Below, piece after piece: positions 24,411 through 33,510 of a stretch of DNA of 64,000 bases. A program made the translations under genes and the position numbers. Source of the DNA: Natribaculum breve (GTDB lineage: Archaea; Halobacteriota; Halobacteria; Halobacteriales; Natrialbaceae); the NCBI RefSeq assembly GCF_023008585.1, contig NZ_CP095390.1:310001-374000 (forward strand), read 5' to 3'. The stretch's first letter is position 1. Each line of letters opens with the position of its first letter. Below the pieces are notes generated by a model. It did not search any database, was not told where the DNA came from, and was given only the letters and a program-made list of their open reading frames with translations.

Positions 24411-24797
24411 ATGTCCTCGAGTTACCTCTCGGCGGACGAACGGACCGAGTTGACGAGCGCGGCCCGAACGGTCGTCGGCGACGAACTGCGCAGCGTTACG
24501 TACTTCAGCGAGGACGAGGTCGAACAGCTGTACCTCCGTGGCGACCTCGAGGCGGACGCGGACCTCGTCGGGTTCGCCGACACCGAACGGCTCGGCTTCC
24601 GCTCGCAGCTGGCCTACCGGAACTCCGAACTCGGCTCCTACCAGTTCACGATTCGCGTCTTCGAAGACGGCTATCTGACCCGCGTGATCGTCGTCGACCA
24701 CGGGGTGTTCGTCACCACGGACGCGATGGCGCGAGATCGCTTCGAGGAGCTCGCGGCCGCGCTACAGGGCGTCCTCGAGGCGTTCGACGAACCCTGA
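24411..24797 (+). CDS. Conserved haloarchaeal protein (DUF7522-like)
   Basis: 128 residues. The ATG at 24411 is preferred over the GTG at 24399 because a TATA-like GTATTTTAC (24379-24387) places the transcript start at about the ATG, giving a leaderless mRNA. The segment VVGDELRSVTYFSEDEVEQLYLRGDLE and the basic/aromatic central part are conserved in haloarchaea. I associate it with DUF7522 from memory only. It is acidic and soluble, with no catalytic motif. Convergent with the SDR gene. Confidence 0.6.
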   Translation: MSSSYLSADERTELTSAARTVVGDELRSVTYFSEDEVEQLYLRGDLEADADLVGFADTERLGFRSQLAYRNSELGSYQFTIRVFEDGYLTRVIVVDHGVFVTTDAMARDRFEELAAALQGVLEAFDEP

Positions 24798-24801
24798 ACG
24801 T

Positions 24802-25521
24802 TCAGACGAACAGCCGCCGCAGGGCGCGTTCGGGAAGTGCCTTCAGGAGCCACGCGACGAGTCGCCACCGCCGGGTGACGTAGACGTGATCGCGCCCGCT
24901 GTCGACCGCCCGCAGGATCTGTCTCGCCGCCGTCTCCGGCGAGCACATCCAGAACTCGCCCATCGCCAGGTCGGTGTCGACGAAGCCGGGTTCGACCGTC
25001 GTGATCGTCACGTCCCCCTCGCGGCCCGCCTGCCGGTAGCGCAGCCCCTCGAGGTACGTCGAGACGAACGCCTTCGAGGCGTTGTAGGCGGGTGCGCCGC
25101 CGTTGCCGAAGACGGCCGCGACCGACGAGATGCCGACGAGGTGTCCCGCGCCACGGTCGTCGAAGTGGGTCATCGCCGCCGTCGCGATCGCCGTGAAGCC
25201 GCGGACGTTGACGTCGATCGTCTCGCGTTCGGGTTCCCACTCGAGGTCGCGGTTCAGGTGGCCGACGGCGGCACTGATCACGACGAGGTCGACCGACGGC
25301 ATCGCGTCGACGAGGTCGTCGAACGCCTCGCGTGCGCGGTCGTCGTCGGTGACGTCCATCGTCGCGACGTACGCTTTCGTCGGCAGCTCCGCGCCGATCT
25401 CTTTCAATCGCTCCGTTCGTCGAGCGGTGAGTCCGACCTCGTAGCCGTCGGCCGCCAGTTCTCGAGCCAGCGCCTCGCCGATGCCCGAGGAGGCACCGAC
25501 GACGATCGCACCGTCTGCCAT
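24802..25521 (-). CDS. Short-chain dehydrogenase/reductase
   Basis: 239 residues of the classical SDR type. The cofactor loop is GASSGIG (8-14), followed by ARRTERL (NADP preference suggested by the Arg pair), MDVTD, the NAG-equivalent ISAAVG, and the catalytic Ser (GISSVAAVFG), Tyr and Lys (YNASK). A carboxy-terminal hydrophobic/basic segment (WRLVAWLLKALPERALRRLF) may associate with the membrane. The substrate is unknown. Confidence 0.85.
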   Translation of the reverse strand: MADGAIVVGASSGIGEALARELAADGYEVGLTARRTERLKEIGAELPTKAYVATMDVTDDDRAREAFDDLVDAMPSVDLVVISAAVGHLNRDLEWEPERETIDVNVRGFTAIATAAMTHFDDRGAGHLVGISSVAAVFGNGGAPAYNASKAFVSTYLEGLRYRQAGREGDVTITTVEPGFVDTDLAMGEFWMCSPETAARQILRAVDSGRDHVYVTRRWRLVAWLLKALPERALRRLFV

Positions 25522-25585
25522 GGCTAGACGTTTCGGTCACGCGACGTAATGGTACCGCGTCGACGGGACCGGACCGACGCCGGAG

Positions 25586-26005
25586 CTAGCGGACGACCGT
25601 CACCGGGACGGGCGACCGCTCGAAGACGATCTTCGCGACGTTGCCCACGTAGAGCCGGTCCGTGACGTCTCCGCCGTGACTCCCCAGTACGAGTACGTCG
25701 AAGCCGTCGGCGCGCTCGACGATCGCCTGCCCTGGCCGTCCGACGTCGACGACGGTGTCGATCCCCCGTCCGTGTTCGGCGGCCAGTTCCTCGGCCCGAT
25801 CGAGAACGGCCGCCGCGCGCCGTGCGGCCGCCTCTTCGACGTCCTCCTCGAGTACGATGCTCACCGCCTCGCCCATGAACGGCGACGGGACGCCGACGAC
25901 GTTCAACACCGTGACGTCGGCGTCGTCGTGGACCTCGAGTGCGTACTCGAGTGCTCTCTCGGCCATCTCCGAGTCGTCCATCGGAACGAGGACGCGGGAA
26001 ACCAT
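25586..26005 (-). CDS. Universal stress protein (UspA family)
   Basis: 139 residues with the UspA fold. It starts VSRVLVPMDDSEMAERAL and has the nucleotide-binding pattern GSHGGDVTDRLYVGNVAKIVFERSPVPV at the C terminus (G-x2-G-x9-G-[ST] type). It probably binds ATP. It stands alone next to the SDR gene. Confidence 0.85.
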   Translation of the reverse strand: MVSRVLVPMDDSEMAERALEYALEVHDDADVTVLNVVGVPSPFMGEAVSIVLEEDVEEAAARRAAAVLDRAEELAAEHGRGIDTVVDVGRPGQAIVERADGFDVLVLGSHGGDVTDRLYVGNVAKIVFERSPVPVTVVR

Positions 26006-26212
26006 ACGTCGACTACGGACAGGTGGTCGATAAAAACTGGGCTACCGGACGAGTCACGCCGACGGTCCAGCTATAGTCGCCACTGACGGTCACTGCACAC
26101 CCTTCGCGACGAGTGCGATGTGTGTATAAGTCGTTTCAGCCGTTGCTACAGCCACGACGGCTGGTTCGAGGACGGCGATACTGCTTTGCCGTCGGCGCTC
26201 CTCCGTCTCGAC

Positions 26213-26698
26213 ATGGTCGACGCTGTCGCGGTCGTCGCCGTCGCGCTGCTCGTCGGCGGCGTCGTCGGGACGGTCGTCCCGCTCGTCCCCGGCGGACTCC
26301 TGTCGCTGTCTGGCGTCTACCTCTACTGGTGGCACACCGACTTTGCGGAACCGGGGCTGGTCGTGCTCGGCGTCTTCACCGTCCTCGGCCTGGCGACGAT
26401 ACTCGCCGAGTACCTCGCCGGTGCCGTCTCCGCTCGCGTCGGCGGTGCCTCCTGGTTGACGACCGTCGCCGCCGCCGTCGTCGGCATCGTACTCGTGCTC
26501 GTCACCGGTCCGATCGGGCTGCTCGTCGGCCTCTTCGGGACGGTCTTTCTCCTCGAGTTCGTCCGGGACGGCGACGTCGACCGCAGTACCCGGTCGGCGT
26601 TCTACGCCACCGTCGGGATGCTCGCGTCGACGGCGGTCCAGGTGCTGCTGACGGCGACGATCCTCCTGGGGTTCGTCGTCTGGGCGCTCCTCCTGTGA
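26213..26698 (+). CDS. DUF456-type membrane protein
   Basis: 161 residues from the ATG at 26213; the frame is open upstream but only the ATG form begins with the family pattern. It is nearly all hydrophobic with four to five membrane helices and contains GTVVPLVPGGLLSLSGVYLYWW and GPIGLLVGLFGTVFLLEFVRDG, typical of DUF456. The function is unknown. A TATA-like GTATAAG near 26123 precedes it, followed by a small hairpin (CAGCCG...CGGCTG) in the leader. Confidence 0.7.
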   Translation: MVDAVAVVAVALLVGGVVGTVVPLVPGGLLSLSGVYLYWWHTDFAEPGLVVLGVFTVLGLATILAEYLAGAVSARVGGASWLTTVAAAVVGIVLVLVTGPIGLLVGLFGTVFLLEFVRDGDVDRSTRSAFYATVGMLASTAVQVLLTATILLGFVVWALLL

Positions 26699-26767
26699 CC
26701 GTTCCACTCCGTCGTCTCGCCGTCTCGTGCGAACAAACACTGACGTTCGGGACGCCGTAGATAGCGT

Positions 26768-26932
26768 ATGGAGTGTTCCGAAGACGACTGCGACAGACCC
26801 GCCGCCGTCGAGTTGCACGTCCCGTGGGCCGACAACCGACTCGTCTGTGCCGCCCACGCTCGCGTCCTCGGCCGACGAGACGGCGTCGTCGCCGATCCGC
26901 TCCCCGAGCGCGGCGAGGACTTGCTCGAGTAG
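26768..26932 (+). CDS. 54-residue putative zinc-binding protein
   Basis: ATG at 26768 to TAG at 26932. The protein begins MECSEDDCDRPAAVELHVPW and has Cys3, Cys8, Cys27 and His30 (LVCAAHARVL), a plausible single zinc site. The remainder is acidic. Similar mini-proteins with two cysteine knuckles are frequent in haloarchaea and have no assigned role. It follows the DUF456 gene by about 70 bases on the same strand. Confidence 0.5.
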   Translation: MECSEDDCDRPAAVELHVPWADNRLVCAAHARVLGRRDGVVADPLPERGEDLLE

Positions 26933-26996
26933 GCAGCCTCGATCCAGGTTCGATCGGAGCACGCCAGTCCACGGGTCGCGACGGGACCGGCCGACG

Positions 26997-27248
26997 CTAC
27001 TCGTACAGGAAGTTGAGCAGGTACACGGCTACCGCCATCCCGACCAGGTACGGGATCGCCCCAGAGAGGAACGTGACCGACCGGTCGGCATCCGTCCAGG
27101 CACCGAGCGTGAAGAACGCCCACCCCACCGTCGTGACGACGAGCATCGCCGCGAGCGTGAACTGGACGAGGAGAATCAGCCCGAGCACGGACTCCTCGTA
27201 TCTTCCCGCGTCGAATCGCAGCGTCTGGCCACCCCGGTTCGTTGACAT
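26997..27248 (-). CDS. Small two-helix membrane protein
   Basis: 83 residues from the ATG at 27248 (longer in-frame starts lie in the promoter region). Two hydrophobic stretches, VLGLILLVQFTLAAMLVVTT and SGAIPYLVGMAVAVYLLNFL, flank a short polar loop, so both ends are probably on the same side. The AT-rich TTTAATACT on the minus strand near 27271-27279 is a likely TATA box. No homologue recognised. Convergent with the 54-residue protein. Confidence 0.55.
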   Translation of the reverse strand: MSTNRGGQTLRFDAGRYEESVLGLILLVQFTLAAMLVVTTVGWAFFTLGAWTDADRSVTFLSGAIPYLVGMAVAVYLLNFLYE

Positions 27249-27440
27249 ACCGACGAGAGGTTGTGTGACAGTATTAAACATTGTTGCAGATACAAGCAAG
27301 CCGTGCCGCCATCGCGTGCAACTCGCGCTGGATCGTGGTTTCGAGGACGACGCTCCTCGCTAGCGTTGTCGTCCTCGACGGAGAACCGATCGCGACTCAC
27401 CCACCTCGGTCGTCGTCTCGAGGTCGGAGACGTGACGACG

Positions 27441-29159
27441 CTACGGATGCGCGTAGTAGACGACCGTCTCGTCCTCGTCGTGGCGGTCGATTCGAGCGAA
27501 TCCGACGCGCTCGAACTGGACGAGGTCGTCCGACTCGAGGTCGGCGACGCCGGGTTCGGCCCGACCCGAGACGTCGCCGTCCATGGTTCGCATCCGGACG
27601 GGAACGCTCTCGGCGGCGGGCACCCAGTGGACGACGTCGACGCCTTCCTCGCGGACGATCTCGATGTCCTCGCCGGTGTACTGGAGCGCGTCGCGGGTGT
27701 ACTCGAAGGGGCCGAGTCCCTTCAGCCAGACGCGCTCCCCGCGGTCGGGGAGGTCGTCGGGCTCGAGCAAGACGGCGTCGCCGACGGGTATCTCGCGGAC
27801 GCCGCGCTCTTCGTGGTCGGGGTGCAGGGGCGGATTGGCCTCCTCGGGCGGACTGCCGGCGAGCGGGATCTCGGTGCCGTCGCGCACCAGGAACCGCCGG
27901 TCGGTCTCGTCGTCGACCAGTTCGCGGTTGTTCGCGTAGATCGAACTCATCGCGAGGTCGACGTTCGACGTCGAGGTCCCCAGTTCGACCATCGCCTCCG
28001 TGATCGCCTCGCCGCGGATTCCACGCCGCTCGAGGCTCGCGAGCGTCGGCGCCCGGGGGTCGTCCCAGCCGTCGAGTTCGCCCGTCTCGATCAGTTCCTT
28101 GATCGTCGACGTGCTCATCTTCACGTCGTAGGCGTCGACCTGGACGTGCCCCCAGTGGACGACCTCGGGGTACTCCCAGTCGAAGTAGTCGTAGACGAAC
28201 CGCTGTTTCTTCGCGGAGTCTTGCAGGTCGATCCCGCGGATGATGTGAGTGATGCCGATCAGGTGATCGTCGATCCCCGACTGGAAGTCGAGCATCGGCC
28301 AGCAGCGGTACTCACCGGCCTCCTCGCGCGGGTGCGGCGTGTCGATTATCCGGAACGCGACGAAGTCCCTGAGGGCGGGGTTCTTGTGCTCGATATCGGT
28401 CTTGACTCGCAACACCATCTCCCCGCTGTCGTACTCGCCCTGGATCATCCGCTCGAACTCCTCGAGGACCGTCTCGGGGTCTTTGTCCCGGTGCGGACAG
28501 GGCTCGCCCGCGTTCTTCAGGTCGCTGAACTCCTCGGCCGGGCACGAGCAGGTGTACGCACCGCCCATCTCGATCAGTTCGCGGGCGTGGTCGTAGTAGG
28601 TCTCGACCCGGTCGCTGGCCCGGTAGACCGCGTCGGGTTCGAACCCGAGGTACTCGACGGCGTCGAGGATCTGGTCGTATGCCTCGAGGTCGGGTCGTTT
28701 CGTCTCCGGGTCGGTGTCGTCGAAGCGAACGCAGAACCAGCCGTCGTATCGCTCGCGGTAGGTGCCGATGACGGCGGGCATCCGCGCGTGGCCGACGTGC
28801 CAGGGGCCGTTCGGGTTCGGCGCACACCGCATCCGGATCTCGTCGTAGTCGTCGGCGTTCGGGAGCGCGGGGAGGTCGTACTCGTCTTCCTCGTCTTCGG
28901 CCTCGAGTTCGGCCAGCTCGTCGGGGGCGAGGTCCTCGAGTCGCTCGCGCTTCTCGTCGTACTCGAGTTCGTTGACCTCGCTCACCACGCCGCCGACGAC
29001 GCCCGGAACGGCGTCTGCGTGCTCGCGGAACTCGGGATTGTCGCCCATCAGCGGTCCCATGACCGCGCCGACGGCAGCGTCGCTCTCGTGTTTGACGGCG
29101 TTCAACAGCGCGTGTTTCTCGGCTTCGCGCTCGACGCGCTCTCGTAACTCGTCGTCCAT
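27441..29159 (-). CDS. gltX: Glutamyl-tRNA synthetase (archaeal type)
   Basis: 572 residues. An N-terminal acidic helical extension of about 100 residues precedes the class I catalytic core, with the HIGH variant HVGH at 121-124 (APNPNGPWHVGHAR) and the KMSKS variant KMSTS at 347-351. A beta-barrel anticodon-binding domain follows, as in GlnRS-like archaeal GluRS. Haloarchaea use this enzyme to charge tRNA-Glu and, via GatCAB/GatDE, tRNA-Gln. It lies downstream of idsA on the same strand, with a MITE between the two. Confidence 0.95.
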   Translation of the reverse strand: MDDELRERVEREAEKHALLNAVKHESDAAVGAVMGPLMGDNPEFREHADAVPGVVGGVVSEVNELEYDEKRERLEDLAPDELAELEAEDEEDEYDLPALPNADDYDEIRMRCAPNPNGPWHVGHARMPAVIGTYRERYDGWFCVRFDDTDPETKRPDLEAYDQILDAVEYLGFEPDAVYRASDRVETYYDHARELIEMGGAYTCSCPAEEFSDLKNAGEPCPHRDKDPETVLEEFERMIQGEYDSGEMVLRVKTDIEHKNPALRDFVAFRIIDTPHPREEAGEYRCWPMLDFQSGIDDHLIGITHIIRGIDLQDSAKKQRFVYDYFDWEYPEVVHWGHVQVDAYDVKMSTSTIKELIETGELDGWDDPRAPTLASLERRGIRGEAITEAMVELGTSTSNVDLAMSSIYANNRELVDDETDRRFLVRDGTEIPLAGSPPEEANPPLHPDHEERGVREIPVGDAVLLEPDDLPDRGERVWLKGLGPFEYTRDALQYTGEDIEIVREEGVDVVHWVPAAESVPVRMRTMDGDVSGRAEPGVADLESDDLVQFERVGFARIDRHDEDETVVYYAHP

Positions 29160-29280
29160 TGGTGAGTAGTTCCGGCCCCCCGGTCAAAACCTCCGCGGTG
29201 TCGCCTCGAGTCGGACTCCCGAAAGAAGGCAGCGACCCGTCGCCGGTCGTGCCGGGAACCGGTTTCAGCCGACGGTATCA

Positions 29281-29358
29281 TACTGCCGGACGTACGTCGT
29301 GAAAGATTCTCGCCGTCCCGGGGTGGCGAGAATCTTCACACAGTTACGTCCGATAGTA
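29281..29358. mobile_element. 78-bp palindromic MITE, copy 1
   Basis: Bounded by TA at both ends and almost fully palindromic. The central stem is GATTCTCGCC/GGCGAGAATC around GTCCCGGGGT, and the outer arms are TACTGCCGGACGTA and, inverted, TACTATCGGACGTAA. It matches copy 2 (57712-57789) at 77 of 78 positions. The end sequence resembles the left end of the IS630 element at 4987, suggesting mobilisation by that transposase family. It ends at the stop codon of idsA and lies between idsA and gltX, so its transcript could fold into a strong hairpin there. Confidence 0.75.
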
Positions 29359-30408
29359 TCAGTACCCGCGCTCGATCAGGTAGTCCGCGAGTTCGAGCAG
29401 CAGGTCGTGGGCCTCGTTGTCCGGCAACACCTCGAGGCGTTCTTTCCCGCGATCGACCAGACTGCGAGCCCTGTCGTTTGCGTACTCGATCGAGCCGGCG
29501 GCCTCGAGTTCGGCGACCGCCTCGTCGATCTCGGCTTCGGTGACCGCGTCGACGTCGTTCGTGTCGACCAGCCCGTCGACGTCGACGCCCTGCTCGCGGG
29601 CGTGGACGGTTATCAGCGTCTGTTTGTTCTCGACGAGGTCGCTCCCGCGTTGCTTGCCGAGTTTCTCGCTGGGGACGGTCAGATCGAGCACGTCGTCCTG
29701 GATCTGGAACGCGCGACCGACGTCGAGTCCGTAGCCGTAGAGGGCGTCGACGGTCTCCTCGTCCGCTCCCAGGAGAATCGCCGGGAGGCTGGCCGAGGCG
29801 GCGTACAGCACCGCCGTCTTCTGTTCGACCATCTCGAGGTACTCCTCCGGCGTTACCTCCTCGCGCTCCTCGAAGCAGACGTCGAGCGACTGGCCTTCGC
29901 AGATCCGGGTACACGTCTTCGCCAGGACGTCGAGGGCTTCGACGGTCCGTTCGGGTTTCGCACCGGTCTCGTGCATGATCTCGAACGCCTTCGAGTAGAG
30001 CGTGTCGCCGGCGAGGATCGCCGTCTCGAGGTCGTACTCGCGGTGGACGGCGGGAACGCCGCGACGGAGGTCGTCGTCGTCCATGATGTCGTCGTGGATC
30101 AGCGTGAACGACTGGATGACCTCGACGCTGACCGCCGCGGCCATCACGTCGATCGGCTCGTCGCCGAGCGTCGGGAACTCGCGGTAGTCGGCCGTAAGCG
30201 GCTCGACGTCCGCGAGCGCTTCCGCTACGGTCAGCAGGACCGTCGGCCGGAGGCGCTTGCCGCCGGCGTCGAGCAGGTACCGCGACGCCTCGTAGAGACG
30301 TTCCGGCCGCGTCACCGGAAGCTCGTCGGGAATCGCCGCGTTCACCCGTTCGCGACGTTTTCGGACCTCCTCGAGTACCGCCTGTTCGCGTGCCTCGGGC
30401 GAGGTCAT
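29359..30408 (-). CDS. idsA: Polyprenyl diphosphate synthase (GGPP/FGPP synthase)
   Basis: 349 residues. The first Asp-rich motif is LIHDDIMDDDDLRRG (DDIMD at 106-110) and the second is FQIQDDVLD (237-242), the two Mg-diphosphate sites of trans-prenyl transferases. GGKRLRP (49-55) is the conserved isopentenyl-diphosphate binding loop. It condenses IPP with allylic diphosphates to C20 or C25 chains for archaeal lipids. It follows rnj immediately (one base between stop and start) in the archaeal order rnj-idsA-gltX. The MITE at its 3' end is an insertion. Confidence 0.9.
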   Translation of the reverse strand: MTSPEAREQAVLEEVRKRRERVNAAIPDELPVTRPERLYEASRYLLDAGGKRLRPTVLLTVAEALADVEPLTADYREFPTLGDEPIDVMAAAVSVEVIQSFTLIHDDIMDDDDLRRGVPAVHREYDLETAILAGDTLYSKAFEIMHETGAKPERTVEALDVLAKTCTRICEGQSLDVCFEEREEVTPEEYLEMVEQKTAVLYAASASLPAILLGADEETVDALYGYGLDVGRAFQIQDDVLDLTVPSEKLGKQRGSDLVENKQTLITVHAREQGVDVDGLVDTNDVDAVTEAEIDEAVAELEAAGSIEYANDRARSLVDRGKERLEVLPDNEAHDLLLELADYLIERGY

Positions 30409-30409
30409 G

Positions 30410-31759
30410 TCAGTCGACGAGCTGAATCAGGTTGCCGTTTCGCGTGACGTGGACGTCCCGACCCAGCTGGTAGCCTTCGTCCTCACACAGGTTCACGTAC
30501 CCGGAGAACCCTTTCAGGTCCTGGTGTGCGGGGATGATGTGCTGGGGCTGGAGCGCGTCGAGCATCTCGTAGTGACCTTCCTGGTTGAGGTGGCCGGAGA
30601 CGTGGATGTCGCTGTAGATACGCGCACCCTGCATCCCCAGCAGTTTCTCGGCCTGGTAGCGCTGGCCCTCGTTGGTCGGTTCGGGGATGACGCGCGCGGA
30701 GAAGACGACCTTGTCGCCGTCGTCGAGTTCGTACGGCGTCTCGCCGCGGGCCATCCGCGTCAACATCGCGCGCGGTTCGCCCTGGTGGCCCGTGACGACG
30801 GGCAGGAAGTTCTCCTTGCCCTCGTTCATGATGCGCTTGAACGTGCGGTCGACGGACTTGCGGTGGCCGAACATCCCCAGATCGGTGGGGAAGTCGATGA
30901 AGTCCAGGCGCTCTGCGGTGCCGGAGTACTTCTCCATCGACCGGCCGAGCAGGACTGGCTGGCGGCCGATGTCGTCGGCGAACTCGACCAGCGACTTCAC
31001 GCGGGCGATGTGACTCGAGAACGTCGTCGCGACGATGCCGCCGTCGTAGTCCTCGATGCTGTAGAGGACGTCGCGGAGGTGTTCGCGAGCGACGCGCTCG
31101 GAGGGCGTCCGACCCTTCTTGTTCGCGTTGGTACAGTCCTCGATGTAACAGAGTACGCCTTCTCCTTCGCGACCGATCTCGCGGAAGCGCTTCATGTCGA
31201 TCGGGTCGCCGATGACCGGCGTGTGGTCCATGCGCTTGTCCAGCCCGTAGACGATCGCCCCCTCGGGCGTGTGGAGGACGGGGTTGATCGCGTCGATGAT
31301 CGAGTGGGTGACGTTGACGAACTCGAGTTCGACCCCGTGGTCGCCGATCGTCATCGTCTCGCCCGCCTCCATCTTGATCAGGTCGTTCTCGACGCCGAAC
31401 TTCTGTTCGCCCTCGATCTGCTGTTTGACCAGTTCGATGGTAAACGGCGTGGCGACGACCGGCGCGTCGTACCGGTGGGCCAGTTTGGAGATCGCGCCGA
31501 TGTGGTCTAAGTGACCGTGGGTCGGCACGATCGCCTGCACGTCGCCCTCGAGGTCGGACATGACCCGGTCGTCCGGGATCGCGCCCATGTCGATCAGGTC
31601 GAGACTGTGCATCCGTTCGGTTTCGACGTTGTCGTGGATCAGAACCTGCGAGAGGTTCAGTCCCATGTCGAAGATGACGACGTCGTCACCGGCGCGAACG
31701 GCAGTCATCTGCCGTCCGACTTCCTCGTAACCGCCAATGGTTGCAATTTCGATTTCCAT
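30410..31759 (-). CDS. rnj: Ribonuclease J
   Basis: 449 residues from the ATG at 31759 ([20 protein letters not shown]); an upstream ATG is in frame but adds only MLQT-type residues. The MBL/beta-CASP signature is HGHLDH at 81-86 ([12 protein letters not shown]), followed by [24 protein letters not shown] and PAHQDL. It is a 5'-3' exoribonuclease and endonuclease for mRNA decay and rRNA processing. The leader of about 180 bases upstream, starting from a TATA at 31965-31972, is long for this group. It is the first gene of rnj-idsA. Confidence 0.95.
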   Translation of the reverse strand: MEIEIATIGGYEEVGRQMTAVRAGDDVVIFDMGLNLSQVLIHDNVETERMHSLDLIDMGAIPDDRVMSDLEGDVQAIVPTHGHLDHIGAISKLAHRYDAPVVATPFTIELVKQQIEGEQKFGVENDLIKMEAGETMTIGDHGVELEFVNVTHSIIDAINPVLHTPEGAIVYGLDKRMDHTPVIGDPIDMKRFREIGREGEGVLCYIEDCTNANKKGRTPSERVAREHLRDVLYSIEDYDGGIVATTFSSHIARVKSLVEFADDIGRQPVLLGRSMEKYSGTAERLDFIDFPTDLGMFGHRKSVDRTFKRIMNEGKENFLPVVTGHQGEPRAMLTRMARGETPYELDDGDKVVFSARVIPEPTNEGQRYQAEKLLGMQGARIYSDIHVSGHLNQEGHYEMLDALQPQHIIPAHQDLKGFSGYVNLCEDEGYQLGRDVHVTRNGNLIQLVD

Positions 31760-32148
31760 GGTTTGTAGCACTGAAAGCCGTGGAGACTCTCATCGAAACG
31801 GTCCGCGGACTCCAGGTTGTGCGGCCCCGGCGTCGTTGCGCGTCGGCCATCCCGCTATGCGATCGCACGGCGACACCCCGTCACCGGACCGACTCTCGGC
31901 GACACAGCGAGTCACGATCGCACTTGCCCGCGGGTTTCGCTAGGCTCTCCTACTCCCTCCGGTGTTAAAAAGTCCGTGGGTTAGTCGCGACCCCGTTCAC
32001 CTCGACGCTCGAGGGGCGCTCTCGGTCGTCTCCGCCGTCTGTGGCCGTCGCAACTACCACCGCGACGAGTGACCGTCCGATCCGCTTCGAAACGTATTTT
32101 CCCCCATCTGCTAAATGCCGGTGTAACAATGCCACGGGAGGGGTCGTC
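31760..32148. promoter_or_regulatory. Divergent promoter region of rnj and trkA
   Basis: About 390 bases without a protein gene. On the minus strand CTTTTTAA (31965-31972) is a likely TATA for rnj, giving a long leader. On the plus strand CGAAAC (32089-32094) and GTATTTTC (32095-32102) form a BRE/TATA for trkA with a start near 32124. I see no conserved small RNA, though the rnj leader is long enough to hold a regulatory structure. Confidence 0.45.
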
Positions 32149-33483
32149 GTGCACGTAATCGTCGTCGGTGCTGGTGAGGTCGGCCGAGCGATCGCCGCGA
32201 ATCTCGCAGACACGCACGACGTCGTCGTGGTCGACCGCGACGGCGACGTCGCCGAGGAACTGACCTACTCGCTCGACGTGCTCGCGATCCAGGGCGACGG
32301 GACCGAACTCGAGACGCTTCGCGAGGCGGACGTCCAGCGGGCGGGGATGGTGATCGCCTGCACCGACAGCGACGAGGCGAACGCGATCGTCTGTGGCACC
32401 GCAAAGACCGAAAGCGACGCGTTCACGATCGCCCGCGTCAGGCGGCGGACGCTCCTGGAGACCTGGCAGGGCTCTCAGAACGCCTTCGGCGTGGACTTTA
32501 TGGTCTGTACGGACCTGCTGACCGCCCAGACGATCTTTCGCATCTCGGGACTGCCGGGCGCACACGACGTCGAGATGTTCGCCGGCGGACTCGTCCGGAT
32601 GGCCGAGTTCGAGGTCGACGCGGACAGCCCGGTCGCCGACCAGTCCGTCAGCGAGGCCGACCGGTACGACTCGCTGACGTTCGCCGCGATCTTCCGGGAC
32701 GACGAGATGATCGTCACGCGCGGGAACACCGTCTTCCGTCCCGGCGACCGGGTCGTCGTCATCGGGAGCCCCGACTCCGTGAAGGGGTTCGCGAGCGACG
32801 TCGCCACGCCGGGAGACGACGGCACCGAGGAGGTCGTGATCGTCGGCGGCGGCGAGGTCGGCTTCCACGCCGCGAGGGAGTTCGAAGAACACGGCTACCG
32901 GCCCCGACTGATCGAACAGGACTCCGACAGGGCTCGCGAGCTCGCGGAAGCCCTCCCCGAGACGATCGTCATGCAAAGCGACGCCACGGACACGGAGTTT
33001 CTCCTCCGCGAACACGTCGGCGAGGCCGACGTCGTGGTCGCCGCTCTCGACAGCGACGAGAAGAACCTGCTCGTCTCGCTGCTCGCCGACCGGATCGGTG
33101 CCGACCGGACGGTCGCCGTCATCGAGAACGTCGAGTACGTCGACCTCTTCGAGACCGTCGGCGTGGACGTCGTCGTCAACCCGCGCGAGGAGACCGCAGA
33201 GGAGATCGTCCGGTTTACCCGCGCCGACCACACCGAGAAGGTCGCGATGCTCGAGCACGACCGCGCGGAGGTGATCGAACTCGAGATCGGCACCGACAGC
33301 GTCCTCGCGGGCCGGGAGATCGCCGAGGCGACCGCGGACCTCCCGGAGTGCGTCGTGATCGGGGCGATCTCGCGCGCGGGGAACCTCGTGACCCCCCGCG
33401 GGACGACCGTCGTCCAGCCTGGCGATCACGTCGTCGTCTTCGTCGACGCGGCGGTGCTCGACGACGTCATCGAAGTAATCTGA
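32149..33483 (+). CDS. trkA: TrkA-type K+ transport regulator with two RCK modules
   Basis: 444 residues from the GTG at 32149. A strong ribosome binding site GGGAGGGG (32136-32143) sits five bases ahead, and the protein then opens with VHVIVVGAGEVGRAIAANL, the canonical TrkA start. The longer frame upstream has no similarity. Two Rossmann NAD-binding modules are present (GAGEVG at the N terminus and EVVIVGGGEVGFHAA near 226), each followed by a TrkA_C domain, typical of the cytoplasmic regulator bound to TrkH. It lies convergent with the RCK channel gene and about 2 kb from trkH. Confidence 0.9.
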   Translation: MHVIVVGAGEVGRAIAANLADTHDVVVVDRDGDVAEELTYSLDVLAIQGDGTELETLREADVQRAGMVIACTDSDEANAIVCGTAKTESDAFTIARVRRRTLLETWQGSQNAFGVDFMVCTDLLTAQTIFRISGLPGAHDVEMFAGGLVRMAEFEVDADSPVADQSVSEADRYDSLTFAAIFRDDEMIVTRGNTVFRPGDRVVVIGSPDSVKGFASDVATPGDDGTEEVVIVGGGEVGFHAAREFEEHGYRPRLIEQDSDRARELAEALPETIVMQSDATDTEFLLREHVGEADVVVAALDSDEKNLLVSLLADRIGADRTVAVIENVEYVDLFETVGVDVVVNPREETAEEIVRFTRADHTEKVAMLEHDRAEVIELEIGTDSVLAGREIAEATADLPECVVIGAISRAGNLVTPRGTTVVQPGDHVVVFVDAAVLDDVIEVI

Positions 33484-33510
33484 CGGAGGTGGCCGACTCG
33501 CTGCTCGCGG

